Shown piece after piece: positions 36,166 through 49,186 of a DNA stretch of 64,000 nucleotides; position 1 is the stretch's first letter, and each line of letters opens with the position of its first letter. Below the pieces are notes generated by a model. The model did no database searches, had not been told where the DNA came from, and saw nothing but the letters and a program-made list of their open reading frames with translations. The position numbers and the translations under genes are program-made. Source of the DNA: Rhabditophanes sp. KR3021 (Eukaryota > Nematoda > Chromadorea > Rhabditida > Alloionematidae); the NCBI GenBank assembly GCA_963281155.1, contig CAUJLY010000004.1, positions 3,348,001 through 3,412,000 on the forward strand, in the 5' to 3' direction.

Positions 36166-37795
36166 ATGTACCTTTTTGTAGTTGTTGCTATTACTTCGTT
36201 AACTATTGCGATCAGCTATTATGTCTATCAAAGAAAGAGATTTTTGAAACTGCGAGATCGAATGAATCTCAAAGGACCTCCACTTGATTTTTTCACAGGG
36301 AATATTTTAGATCGTATGAAATATGAAAAGAGACATGGCAAAGAGAATATGATAAATTATTCTATTGAGAATTTTGAACGATACGGAAGTACATATGCTA
36401 CAGTCGGAGGTTCATACTTTATGGTCTTCACTAAAGATATTGACATGATTAAGGAAGTCTTTGTTAAGCAGTTCGATAAGTTTGTTGATCGTAGTGTAGG
36501 TTGTCCATCGAACGAGTTTATATTTAAAATGATGTTATTTTAGTCAATAAAGTTTACAGCAGGATTTCCCTTAGGCAAGTCGTTGCTTCAAGTTGGGCAA
36601 AACCCCCATAACGGAGTAGAATGGAAAAGATTACGTGCCACCATTTCCCCTACATTTACAAATGCCAAACTAAAAGAAATGTTCCCTATTGTTGTTGAAA
36701 GATGCAAAGCATTTACAAAGGCTATAAATAAAAGGATCGAAACAAATAAGCTACTAAAAATCACAGAGGAGTTTCATGCGGTAACTATGGATGTTATCGG
36801 AAGAGTTGCCTTTGCTACTCCAACAAATTGTATTGATAATAGAAATGAACCATTTTATACGAATGGTCGCAACTTTTTGAAAGAATTGGAAATTCCACAC
36901 AACAAACCAATGACATTATCACTCATTTTCCCTTTTTTAACACCATTGCTATTGCCATTTTCGCCTATGAAGCAATATGAAAGACCATTAGCCAAAAGAT
37001 TGTATGAAGTTGTTCGGGAAAGAAGAGAAAAATACGAAGATTTTAAAGATCATAAAGATTTGATACAACTTCTTTTGAAGAGTGATAAAGAGAATATCGA
37101 AAATACTAATTTGGCCCCAATGTCAGACGACGTTATTGTTTCAAACTGTTTCGGATTTCTATTAGCTGGCTTTGAAACAACCAGTAATCTTCTGACTTTT
37201 TCAAGCTATTATCTCGCAAAGCATCAAGATATTCAGGAAAGGTTATACAACGAAATCAACGAAGCTTTTGAGGATAAAAACTTTGATTACGATGTTATTA
37301 TGAAGCTACCCTACTTAGACGCCATATTCAAAGAGACGTTAAGATTAAGACCATCAGCAGCTCAATTTGTTTCAAGAACAGCGACACAAGATTGTGAAAT
37401 ACTAGGAATTAAGTTTGAAAAGGGAACAAGGGTTAATGCTCCTATTTTTGCAATTCATTGGGATGAACAATATTGGCCAGATGCCCATTCTTTCAATCCA
37501 GAACGGTTTATTATCAATCCCAAACCTTCTAGTGATATTTATTTTCCTTTTGGGTAAGTAAATGACAAATAACTTAATGACATAATATGGAATTACTTTT
37601 AGAATCGGACCTAGAATTTGTGTTGGAGCACGATTTGCAGCCATGGAATACAAATTAACGCTGGTTGAATTGATAAAAAATTTTACCTTGTCAATAGATC
37701 CAGTAGCCACCCCAGATCCCTTGCCAATATATATTGCTGCAACTATTCTAAGACCAATTAAACCTGTTGAATTAATTGTTAATAGACGGCTATAA
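36166..37795 (+). CDS. cytochrome P450 (CYP3 clan, CYP13-like)
   Basis: Exons 36166-36495, 36544-37553 and 37603-37795 give 510 aa, full length. The ATG at 36166 places an ER membrane anchor (MYLFVVVAITSLTIAISYYV) at the N-terminus; an earlier non-ATG codon extends the open frame but is not needed. Motifs: I-helix oxygen-binding GFLLAGFETTS, K-helix KETLRLRP (ExxR), FNPERF, and the heme loop FPFGIGPRICVGARF with its cysteine ligand, which spans intron 2. The F-G region and KSLLQVGQ...EWKRLRATISPTF C-helix are typical of clan 3, which contains nematode CYP13 and vertebrate CYP3A. Likely a microsomal monooxygenase; substrate unknown. Convergent with the giant repeat gene, 200 bp between stop codons. 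Confidence 0.96.
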
Positions 37796-37994
37796 TTAAT
37801 TGGCGACTAAGAAAGATATCACTCACTTGTAACATATTAAACAGATTCTGTTTAGAATCTACAAAGTAAATGTATTTATTCAAAATTTAATTTATCTATA
37901 AAAATGATTACTACAAATTTATTCAAAGCAATTTAGTGAAAGTTTATTTAAACAATTTATGAGAAATTTCTTCTTGACTTTAGTTTGAAATTAC

Positions 37995-40900
37995 TCAACT
38001 TATGCATTTACAATCCTTTTCTGGAAACACTTTATTTCCATTATCATCAAGTATGTAGCCATAAAATTTTTCGTCCTTAGCAACATAAACAGGAGCTCCA
38101 TTTGGTGAAAAACTTAACAAAAATAATTCACCAATTGTATTGATAGCATATCGTTCCCCCTTTGAATTTTTAATGCATGGATAAAAGATATAGTCTTGGC
38201 ATACTCTACAGAAAATATTGTCTACTGAAACAAATCCTTTGGGCACATCGATTAACCCACCAAATGGAATTTGCTGAGCTTTATGGCAATATGTATGATA
38301 TGCGAAGCCTGAAGACAGTCCTTGTGAAATCTGATTATATCCAAAATATGCAGGTCCCTAAAATAAGATATTCAAAACATTAAATGAGTATCTTACTAAA
38401 TTTTTGATCGAACTAATCACTAATTCCACTTTTACAAAAACTTCTGAAACTCTTCCAATTTCTGTATTTGTTATGATTTCTCCATCAGAGCCAGTAATGA
38501 ATCCATTAAACATTTGCCCATTATCAAATACAGACACTGGACATCCATTATCTTGTATTTTTACTTTGATAATTGTTAAATGTCTAAAAAGTATAATTAA
38601 TGCTAATTTAAAGTGACTTACTCATCAAAGGTTAGCAAATTTCCCCCATCAATATCAACATAGACAGGTACATAGCGTGGAGTTTTGGTTAAATTTTGTA
38701 TCATTACTCCGAAAGCGGCCAATGGAACATATTTTTTTGGCACTTGAATTCCCGTAAGACTGTTAAGGGCGCCCAATGCAATATCAATCGTCAGCGATGA
38801 ATAAACTTTAGCTAAAATCATGTTGATGTTTGGTGGTCTAAACAGCGTTTTATATCCTGCGCTATAATTGACACCCAATCTGATAATAGTTCTCTTTATT
38901 ACTTCAATATCCAATGTCATGGCTGAAATTAATATATAACACGTTTAAATTGGAAATGTTTATTTTACCTTTAACTTTGCCCCGAATGACTGAGTGTCGA
39001 ATTTGACCCTTGATATAGATATACCCGGGAATTATGAGCCCTTCATTAAGAACTATGCAAGGAGCATTTTGAATATCCCATTTAACTTTTAAAACTGTCC
39101 CATCACGATCAAAGGCAACAATATCAAAACTCTTCGAATTTATGTATATAGGGAAATACTCTGAGTTCAGATTAACCTTTGTACCCATACCTTGAAGTAA
39201 ATTAAAGAAATGAATGGATTAATATTAGCGAACCTGGAATCATTAAGAAATCTTCCGGAACTTCAAAATTCAATCCTGCCGTAATCAAACCAATTGCATT
39301 GCTAATATCTAACGAGTCTAATATCTCACCAATGTCTGTTTGGATGTCTATTGGTCTATGTGCAGGTAGAGACAAGAATCCGTTTTCAAATTCAGGTCCA
39401 AGTCTTTGCAAAGTATTTTGAATAATGGTTATATTAAAGGTTAGTTTGACGGAGCTGCCTACAGAAACACTATGTCTAATTTCATTGAAATATTCAACGT
39501 AACCAGTATAAATGCTTCCATCCATTTCGATTCTTGGTAAATTTTGTAGATCAAACACCACGTCTATTGGTTTATCATCAATAAAAGTAAAAACTTCCCC
39601 GTTCTTATTTACATACAAAGCGTGCCAGTTGGTTTTGTATTGTACTGCCATTCCGGGTACTAATAAATACTCAAGCCCAACATTAGTATATTCAGTATTC
39701 ACCAATCCTCTTGCAGATCGTAAATTAAGAGCTTCCAGTATCTTTCCCAGATTATCAATTTCAATTTTCGGATGCTGAAATTTGTATCCGACGAATTCAT
39801 ATGACAGTTGCTCTACTTTATTGAAAATAATGTTATAATCCAGTTGAATTTCTTTGTAAGTTGATTTGCTTGGCGAGTGCCTGGTTTCGTTCTTGTACAC
39901 AATAAACCCTGGGTAAAATACTTCGGGATCTTCGTTTGACCTACAAACAGGGACGCCATTTCCAAACAATACATTATACATTATACCCTCATTAGAATAT
40001 ACCACACACTTTCTTGCTGTATTGATAAAGACGGGGTAATAATTCTTTGAATTATCTAAGGCAACGCCCATACCTTAAAGAAGAATTTATTATAATGATA
40101 GAATCAAATCTCAAATTACCCGGAACCATAGCATGACCAATAGGAATAGAAATGTCCAAACCAGAATTTATTAGACCAATGCTATTTTCAAGCGTTATCG
40201 TATTCAAAAAGTTTTTTTCTAAATCTTTAAAGTCAATTGGTGGGTGTAATGTAAGGTACGAAGGATGATCGGGTCCAAGTCTTTCAATTGTAGAAATAAT
40301 AGTATTCACATCGACTACAATTTGTCTTGTGGTTCCCTGTGTAACTGAAAAACGTGGTTTCCCATCTACGACTATAAAACCTTGTGTTATTATATTTGAA
40401 TCAGATATGGTGACTACAATGTTTTGAACATCTACAACAACTCTTACAACTTCTCCTTCTTCGGTAAATGCCTTTAAATTTCCGAATCTCCTATCACAAT
40501 AAACTGGCACGAATTTTTCATTGGAAACAATCTGAACGCCAAATCCAGGAACCATAATGTAATCTTGAACTGAAGGCCTGTCATTATATTGGATATTATT
40601 ATTTGAATTTTCTAGTGTTAGTCCTCCCATTATTTTTTCAAGATCGGCAACTAAGTCCAATGGGCGGTTTAAATCTAGAGTAAGAAAGCCGAAATATTGT
40701 GGCCCTATACGAGTCAAACTGTTTATTACAATATTTGTTTCTATCTTTATGGGTCTTAATTTTGAACCGAGTATCGAAAATACTCGTCTTCCAATGTATT
40801 CAATAAAGCCAATATGCCACACACCATCTATGTTAACTATCGGAGCTCCCTGTAATTAAAAAAGTTAGGGTTAAAAAGATATGAATTATACCTGAATATC

Positions 40901-43900
40901 TTGCATGCATTCGTAGACTTTCGAAGTATCATCGATGAAAACTAACTTTCCTTCGTGACAGTAACATGGATAATATTTAATTATTCCATTTGTTACAATT
41001 CGTATTCCAACAGAGGGCACAGCATAATAGTTGAGGGGCACCTGGAATATACTATGTCATCATCAACCAAAAAGGCATTACCTTTTCCAATAATCCGGCA
41101 TTAATCGGCCCGTGAGCGAGCAAATGATCTATTGAATTTAGAATTTCAGGCAAAATGACATTCATATCGACACTATTGCATGTACAGTAGAATAGTGGGG
41201 CCGATGGTCCTATTCTGTTGATTGTTGTGACTAATACGGAAACGTCAATAGATGCTGGTCTTAATATTCCTTCCGTAATCGCATATTTTGGAGACCCATT
41301 AAGCATTATATAGCCCGCATACCTAGATTTTTAGTTTATATACTTAAATGTATTTTTTAAATGACATTTTAGCTAGAAAAGTGGTGATGCAAATGATTTT
41401 GACACCCTATTTTAATGTTGTCATTTTATAATTTTTAAACGTACCGAACATCTTTGATAACTATCACAGGTACACCAAATATGTCAATAAAAACTTCTAT
41501 TTCAGTCCCATCTGAATTAAAGGCATACAGCAGACCTTCTTTGTTAGCATAGATTGGACTCCATACATCGTTTATTGGAACAGATAAGCCAACTACCGCA
41601 ACATAGTTCTCCTTTACTATCTTAAAAGTAGTATTCTTTGAAATTAGCCCGTATGCACATTCAACCGTCATTGAGCTGAATAAAGAAGTCAGAATATAAG
41701 ATATTTCAATCGGAGCATGGACAGTTGTGTAACCGAAATAACTGTATGATAATTTTTCAACTGCAGAAATAACTAAATCAACGTTTATTCTTGCTGGATT
41801 GTACTTTTCAAAATTAGTTCCATATTTCGGACCTCCATCAGTGTAAATATATCCGGAATATACCACACCGCTTTCCGTAATTACTAAGGGGTATAGATCT
41901 TCGGAAAAAAGAACGCGGTACATCTTCAAACTTTCATCAAAACTAAACAGTTCCATATTTTTGTTGTTTACATATAAAGGATAAAATGAATCATTGTTAT
42001 TCAATCTTATGCCAAAATAAGGAACTGTGTAGAAGTTGGACGCAACGTTTTTTGGAAAAATATTGACAAGACCAACAGCTTCTGTGATATCCTTGGCGCC
42101 AATATTAGCTAACATCCTTTCCATTAAAGAATCAATGCTAATAGGTTTATAAACAACTGAGTAAAAGGGATAGTTGGCTCCTAGTTTGAAGATTGTATTT
42201 CTGATCTTCGTAACATTTAATTGAATCTCAAATGTTCGTCCCAAGTTGAGAGAATATTTGATTTGTCCATCGTGCCAAATAGCCCCTTTATAAATTACCG
42301 AATCTTTAACAATACAAGGTATTCCTCTTAAATCCTGGTGAACTTTTAAGATATTTCCTTCAGGATCAAAAGTCACTAGATTTCCCATTTTGTTTGCATA
42401 AACTGGATAATTTAATTCATCCTCGGATTGGGTAACTGAAATGGCTGGCACGACGAAATAGTCTTTTAATACCGTTACTCCGATATTTTTATTAATGTTC
42501 ACTAGTGCTCCCTTCAAATCTATTGTTTCAAATATGTCATAAATAAAAGAATCTATTTTTTTGAACTTATTCACTGTGAAATACGCTGGATGTTCTTCTA
42601 ATTTATTTATATATTTTATGATAATTTCAACATCGAGTTTGAACTTTTGGAATGTTCCTCCGTTTGCGGCATATACGGGAGCATTATTTTTCATAACAAA
42701 TCCAACCAAAGGACCATCGGACATAATAATTGGAGCTCCTTGTCCATCAAAATAGACATCATAAATAACACCTGTTTTATCAAATGCACAGACTTTTTGG
42801 CTTTCTTTTTCCACATAAATTGGATGATAGACATCTGAAGAAATAATTAAATTTTAGTTATTTAAACTAACCATTTCGAGATAATAGAACTCCAAAACCT
42901 ATCAGCATGATAAAATTATCAGGTACATTGAATGAATAAGTTGAAGGATGAATCAAGTGCGTTGCTTCATGTAACCCAATTCCACTTAAAATAGTTTCTA
43001 AGGTTGTAGAATCAAGAATTAAGCGATTATTCCTAGGACTAGAATAAAAACCTAGAAAACAAATAAAATATTTTCAATTAGCTTAAAATATACCTAAAAA
43101 GCTTGGTCCTAGGACATTTATTTGATTGTAAATTAGCTCCACATCAATCGTCATATCAACAAAATTGCCCTTGACTGTATCTGAATAAACTGGTTTTGAG
43201 TTGATTAATATGAAACCTCTATACTTTATTCCTGAAATTAAAGTAGCGTATTAGTAATTGCTTTGTGAGTTTAAAATATGCTTATGTTAATTTTATTGTG
43301 TGTAAAAGATATTTCCCAAATTCTCTTTTTGTGAAGGGCTCAAAAGAATCAGGGGCAATGCTAGAAACAAATATGCAGACTACATAACACAAATATTTGT
43401 TAAGGAGTTGTTTTCGGAAGTCCCAAAATTAAGTGACGGTACTAGGAAAAATGTTTATGGTTTGTATTTCCCCGACAAGTGCACCTTGTATATTCAAATT
43501 AAAGTTTTTGCATAAAATCAGCAGAATAAGTTTTCTGACATCAAAAATTGATACAATCAGGCAGCTATTCAAAGCTAAAAATCACGTCGAAGTGAAATTT
43601 ATTATGATGGAGCAATTGCTCTTTGCAATTTAACGACGCATCATTGCCTATACTTCGTGGCTAAACAATCTTGATATGAGTACGGAGAACTATGCATTTC
43701 TGAATCTACTAGCTATAAAACAAGGTATGCGATTGGGATGTCATTTCAAAGAATTATTAGATAATCCAAAAGTATGTCATGTAATCAAAGAGCCAGGAGT
43801 TGCAACATTCAAGAAACAAAAAATATACACTTGTGATCAGTGTGAATATGTTTTTACGAATGATAAGCAATTGAAAAAACATAAGAATAATGGCTATCCT

Positions 43901-46900
43901 ACTGAAATTTTTTCCAAGTAGTGTCATAGAGTTTTTAACAATTTTGAGCCTTGTCAACACATTATCAAGAAAGGGGTGTGAAGAATTTAATGAACACTTT
44001 GATGCCGACGAAACTTTACACAGAATATGGCCAGATATCATCAAACTTGATGACACAACCTTACTTATTCCTGACCCAAGAAACATCAACAAGCCCTTAT
44101 TTGAATGGACTTTGGATGATTTTATGAAAGTCACTTATTAGTAGGAGAACCGAGCAGGATCTCAAACATCCACGTTGTTACGCTAGGATGAGCCTTCACT
44201 TCTCTCAATACAACTCTCATATTAATGGCAATTGCGTTGTCTCCAAGAAAGAATAAAGCAAATCAACGACACAGAGAAGGAAGATGGTTATGAGTGTCAA
44301 ACTATTGTTGTCAAAATGGCTGTATCTACAAAAGAATTGGGAGGTAAATAGAAGTACATATTGACTGAGTACCTTAGCAGGCAAGCTATGAAGATTGAAC
44401 ACGGGGAGTGGACGATCGAGGAAGTCTATAAACTGCCTCCTGAGAATGCCAAATTGATTGGCCAACTTTTGGTAAAGAATATATTTGAACTCAAACAAGC
44501 TATTACTACTAATTTTTAATGATTCTTATGCTTTATTGTCTATTTTTAAATACTTTTGCCCTCAATTAACCTGAAATTAAAGAAACTGGTGCTGCAGTGT
44601 TGCGATCAAATAAAATCTCTACAACTATTCCATTATCATCATATGTTATTGCCTTTGAGTTGTCCAAATAACAAGGATACCATATGTCATTGTTTGAAAG
44701 TGACACACCAAGTCCTTTAAAATGATTAGATTAAAATATACAGTTAAATTGAAATACCTGGAATTACTGGTCTTTTTTCTGTCTCTCTAATTGGTAAACC
44801 TCCAGTGATATTACTCATGGCACTAATCGCATTCAAGAAGACGTAATTCACTTTTAAAATAACATTTATGTCAACTAAGGGTTGGAGGGGTGCTGGTTTT
44901 ATAACGCTAATTTGTTGTTTAGATTTTACGATTGTTTTAGTGATGGTTATGTTTATCATTTGGTTGTGAATTGTATACCAAGCCAGATTATCTTTTTTGC
45001 CTTTCCTTTCAATTTCTTGGATCACATTATTTCTATCGAATGTTTTGGTTTGATAGTTAACACCTCTATAATGCGAATATTTATATTTTCCAACGCCAAT
45101 TTCAATGTATCCATGATAAATTACCGAGTTGTAAACTACATAAGGTATATCATTATCAAAATATACTTCTATTTCATCTCCATCTTCATTGAAAGTGCAT
45201 GCTGTATTATCGGATGCCAGGAAAATTGGATAATATTTAAAGTTTGGTGAAACTCTAGTCCCCATTTCTAAAAAATTAGTTATCAAATAAGCTTTTAAAA
45301 TTACTTGGAATTAGAATATATTGTAATGGTATAGGTACGTTCAAAGTCGAGGCGTCAATAAGACCTATTGTGTGAATATTATTTTGCTTATAATAATTTG
45401 CCATGTTGATTTTTGCATTACTTTCAATAGATTTAAAAATATTAAAGTCATAAATAGTAGGACCAAACGACCCAGCCGCGTGCATCTCTTCATTATATAA
45501 AGAATTGGCTGAATTCGACTTTTGACCATGTAAGAAATAGTAGTAAATATACTCTGAACCTAAATATTCTATTTGTTGTTTAATGTAGTTTACATCTAAT
45601 ATCTTATTTCCAATTGTTGATCCTAAATTAGCCTCAATGGTTCTACCATCATCTAGTTGAAGGTATCCGCCAAAAATAGTTCCTGTTTCTGAAACATATA
45701 CCGGTACATTATTTGAATCTTGGTGTAATTTTAGTAAATTCAAATCATCATCAAATGTAACTAATTCACCATTGAAGGATGTGTAGACATTGTAAAATTG
45801 CCCATTTTCAATGATACGAATGCCCATTTTCGGAATCATCAGATAGCCTTCTGGTACAATAATGTCATTACCCCCTAGATTCCTTGATCTCTTTAAATGC
45901 GAATAGTTATTAAGATCTAATCCAGTATTCCTTCTATGAATAGGTTGATGATAACTGGAAATCGGAAACAAACAGTAATATCCTGTGAAAACATATGTAT
46001 TAAATATTTAAGCAAAGTAATACCCACCAGGAAAAGATGGACCTAGTTTTTGGATCTCTGAAACGATGTAGGAAGTATCTAGCTTTTGCCTACTATGTTT
46101 CATTTTGCGCTGAGAAAGGTAATACTGGTTCTCAAGTTCTCTGTACCCTTCATAAACATTGCCGTATTGCGTGACGATTGCAGGAATTCCAGAAGGGCCG
46201 AATTTAACCTTTAATATAAGATGCATTTAATTGCGAAATAGTTTTTAAAAGTGCATACCTCTATTTGATTGCCATAACTAAAATTGTAATATAAAATTTA
46301 CTTGAGTGCATTACTTACTCATCGAAACAAAATGCATCTCCAAACTTATCAACAGTAACGGGATAAAAAGCTGAGTCCGTACTAATTTTAACTCCCATGC
46401 CCTTAACAAATAGCTTACAATAAATGAATGCAACTTACCGGGACAATAACAAACCCTGAAAATGAGATACTTTTACAAAATTTGATTCAAATTAGGGTTT
46501 TTTACCTGCAGGAATGTTTCCCCTGAGACCTCCTCGTATCAAACCCATTCCATGGTTACCACTCATTTTCAAATTCAAATTACCCAGATTCAATCCAATT
46601 CCAAATTTAGGCTTTGGAACAGTTGGATTTTTCATTCCATTGTGCATATACGATTGAGAAGAATGCAGCAGCCAATATCCCGGGAACGAAGTTGAGAGTT
46701 GATTGATTTGCTTTTTAATGTCAAATATGTTCAGATGATGATGTGTAATAATGGAATTTGGCGAAGCATCTATTATTCTATTTTGGATTTTCCTATAACC
46801 TAGCAAACGTCTGCCATTGCTTTTATCAAAGGTTAATGGAATTCCTTCTGTATTAAAAACGACGTGATGCATGTTTCCAGTTTCATCAAAAGTAACTGCA

Positions 46901-47894
46901 TTTTTAGTGGCACTCTCATAAAAAACAGGATAATATTCATTTGAATTTGAACTTAACAATACACCGTAGAAGGGGACAAGTAGATAACCACTGGGTATTA
47001 CCATTCTTTGAATGACTGAAGAATTAGATTATTATGATGCGAAGTTTCTCAAGAAATAATGACTATTATACATATGTGGTTTTTACATAAGATGTAAAGG
47101 TGGCAGTTAATTGTCATACATATAATAATTTTAATATATGCAGTTCACATAATAATTACCTTGAGAATTTATTCTATCCAAACCAATGGCAGAGGAAAAG
47201 TCGAAGTTCTTAAAGTCATATCCAAGACCATACACTGAACTTTGTGGAGCTCCGGTATTTTGATTGGATCTGTGTAACAAATGGTAACCTAAGTATCTTG
47301 AACCTAGAGATTCTGTTTGCAAAGCAATTGTATCATAATCCAATTGCCCAGGTACTAACTCCTCATTGGGACTTCCATTCATAATTTGTCCGTTAACTTC
47401 GCGATATCCACTTAAATGTTGACCGAATTGGTCGACTATATTTGGGCAACCATGTTGGTCAAAGAAAACAGTAATTGCTAAGCCGCTCCTGGAAATTAAA
47501 TTAAAAGGATTTCAAAATGATTTTGATTACTCTGTAAAAGTTACTACTGATCCTTGATTATTTACGTAAATTGGGAAGAAATTAAAGTTATTTGCTGAAA
47601 TACGGCATCCATATCTACAAAATTTATTAGTTAAGTACTTTATTTAGTTTACCCAGGTGCCATCAGATATCCAGGCTTTATATTGAAATTGAGGCCTCCT
47701 TTAATCAATCCCATTCCAATTGGAGAACATATATCCAAATCTCCTAAATTGACAACAGATGACATATCATAAGCATCTGAATTGACATTAGAATGAAATA
47801 TTTTAGTGGTTAATTTGTCAGTTATTGTAAAGTTGGCATTGGAAGAATTCAAAAATAGTATTATTAACCATGTTTGCACAAAGAAAATAATCAT
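37995..47894 (-). CDS. giant secreted protein of about 17 tandem ~140-residue repeats, unrecognised family
   Basis: About 2,500 residues in roughly 18 exons with mostly about 50-bp introns plus one 1.3-kb intron (43238-44565). The ATG at 47894 opens a signal peptide (MIIFFVQTWLIILFLNSSNA) and lies 37 bp from a TATA box. The repeat, best seen in the uninterrupted exon 42814-41435 (landmarks spaced 138, 143 and 139 residues), reads: an aliphatic P-x-x-Y-x-x-V-P-G-x-G-[IV] strand, then Y-P-[VI]-[YF], a [TA]-F-[DN] turn, a [GN]-[IV]-P-x-[IV]-V strand, G-[YF]-[IV], then a helix ending in L-G, and a linker ending in GL[IV]. Copies are highly diverged and nearly free of cysteine; only the last, ending CKCIS, and a few others have any. 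No TM or GPI signal. The repeats suggest an extracellular structural or adhesive protein; that is inference. I recognise no known domain. Confidence 0.75.
43325..44519 (+). pseudogene. decayed gene-like insert in giant repeat gene intron, with C2H2-like finger
   Basis: On the strand opposite the host gene, protein-like frames follow each other: NKYADYITQIFVKELFSEVPKL (about 43370), then 43676-43921 with MSTENYAFLNLLAIKQGMRLG and a C2H2-like finger YTCDQCEYVFTNDKQLKKHK, then in a shifted frame KGCEEFNEHFDADETLHRIW and IKLDDTTLLIPDPRNINKP to a stop at 44139, and further pieces (GEWTIEEVYKLPPENAKLIG) near 44420. Frameshifts and stops separate them. No family recognised. Less AT-rich than normal introns. 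Confidence 0.4.
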
Positions 47895-47930
47895 TGTTAA
47901 TGAAATGAAAATGGAAAATGGACTCAATTT

Positions 47931-47940
47931 TATTTATATA
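47931..47940 (-). promoter_or_regulatory. TATA box of the giant repeat gene
   Basis: On the minus strand TATATAAATA lies 37 bp upstream of the ATG at 47894. This supports that ATG and not the upstream TTG that lengthens the open frame. Confidence 0.6.
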
Positions 47941-48215
47941 CCAATAATTTAGACATTAAATTTCAGCTTAATGCAAACCTATATTTCTTTATATCACACA
48001 TTTTTAAAGCATGTAAATAAGGTAAAATATTGCAATAAAGATGTGTTATTGTTTTGTTATTATTAAATTATTACTAAAACAAACTGTAATTACTTTATTT
48101 TATTCGACCTATAAAAACGAACATAAAGTTGTTTGGATTCGTATTGTTGTAGACGATCATTTAATTAATTAAAAGTTTAATGTTTCTGTTTTTAAAGGTA
48201 ATCACTTGGCACCAC

Positions 48216-48419
48216 TTAATTTGTCTGATTGTCTTTGATTTTATTTGTGTATTCTTGGATCGCTGGAAGTTGGTCTATGAAATCATTAATATACGTACCA
48301 CTTTCTTCAGCAAAATTTGTCTTTAAATCTTTAATATTAAATGGGCCTGCAGGAATAAATAATGCAGCTGCGGAAAAAAATAATGGATTTAAAGAAAAGA
48401 TTAAAGTAAGAATATTCAT
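48216..48419 (-). CDS. small secreted-type protein, 67 aa
   Basis: Opens with a hydrophobic segment (MNILTLIFSLNPLFFSAAALF) like a signal peptide, followed by about 45 polar residues without cysteine. A splice-acceptor-like TTTCTTTCTACAG ends one base before the ATG, so the ATG could follow a 5' UTR intron or a trans-splice site, or this could be an internal exon. No family recognised. It sits 321 bp upstream of the giant repeat gene on the same strand. Confidence 0.4.
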   Translation of the reverse strand: MNILTLIFSLNPLFFSAAALFIPAGPFNIKDLKTNFAEESGTYINDFIDQLPAIQEYTNKIKDNQTN

Positions 48420-48549
48420 CCTGTAGAAAGAAAATAGAAAGTGAAAGTTATGTTTGCAGAAAAATGTATTTATTTAATTTGTTTGTGATTTAAAAATATA
48501 TGATTTCCTTATAAAATAAACATGACATAAAAATGGTGATTAAAAATGT

Positions 48550-48618
48550 AAATGCTTCTCAAAATCTAATTTCTTCTTAAAGATCCAATTGTTTCCTAAA
48601 AATCCAATTGCTTCTCAA
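48550..48618. repeat. short tandem repeat at the 3' end of the secreted protein gene
   Basis: Three diverged units of about 21-24 bp of the type aatccaattgcttctcaa overlap the last codons and stop of the gene at 48596. Confidence 0.6.
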
Positions 48619-48943
48619 GTTCTTGGAGGATTTCAGCAAAGTTTTTAATTGCAGCAAAATCATCATTGTACTCAACTTCCAAGAAACGTCTCTTGCCAAA
48701 AAGAGCCCTTTCACAACCACCAATGCAATTGATGATTCGACTACAAAAATTGTAGCAAGAACTGAAAATATCGCCGCAGGTGCCAGAGATTATACCACCA
48801 GGTTGTGGAGCGACTTGTTGCGTTGTTGTTGTAGTTACTGTGTTTGAGGCCGAAGCTGAAGCTTGAAACTGACGAGAATCAAATCCAAAAACGTGATTTT
48901 GAATAACGATTAATAAAATCAAAGAGATGATAGCTATCTTCAT
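48596..48943 (-). CDS. small secreted cysteine-containing protein
   Basis: A signal peptide MKIAIISLILLIVIQNHVFG starts at the ATG at 48943. The frame opens 12 codons earlier at 48979, but that ATG lies inside a TATA-like TATATAATG (48977-48985), so the downstream start is preferred. A Ser/Thr/Gln-rich stretch is followed by a six-cysteine core (GTCGDIFSSCYNFCSRIINC and GGC), then a charged tail with a KRR site. About 115 aa. No domain recognised; it could be a processed secreted peptide. Confidence 0.6.
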   Translation of the reverse strand: MKIAIISLILLIVIQNHVFGFDSRQFQASASASNTVTTTTTQQVAPQPGGIISGTCGDIFSSCYNFCSRIINCIGGCERALFGKRRFLEVEYNDDFAAIKNFAEILQELEKQLDF

Positions 48944-49186
48944 TTTCGCTTGATGCTGACTACTAATTTGGCTTTTCATTATATACTATCTTAAACTTGT
49001 AAAAGGTTGTTAATTTGTACATTTATACAACTTGAAAACATTCTTCAATAAATAAAGTTATTGTAAAATTCATTCAGTCAAATATAGAATGACTAAATAA
49101 ACAGGTACACATAAAATATAATTTGAGTTACTTATAATTTACTGTTGTAAAACTAAGAAATTACAATTTTTAATACACATATGCTT

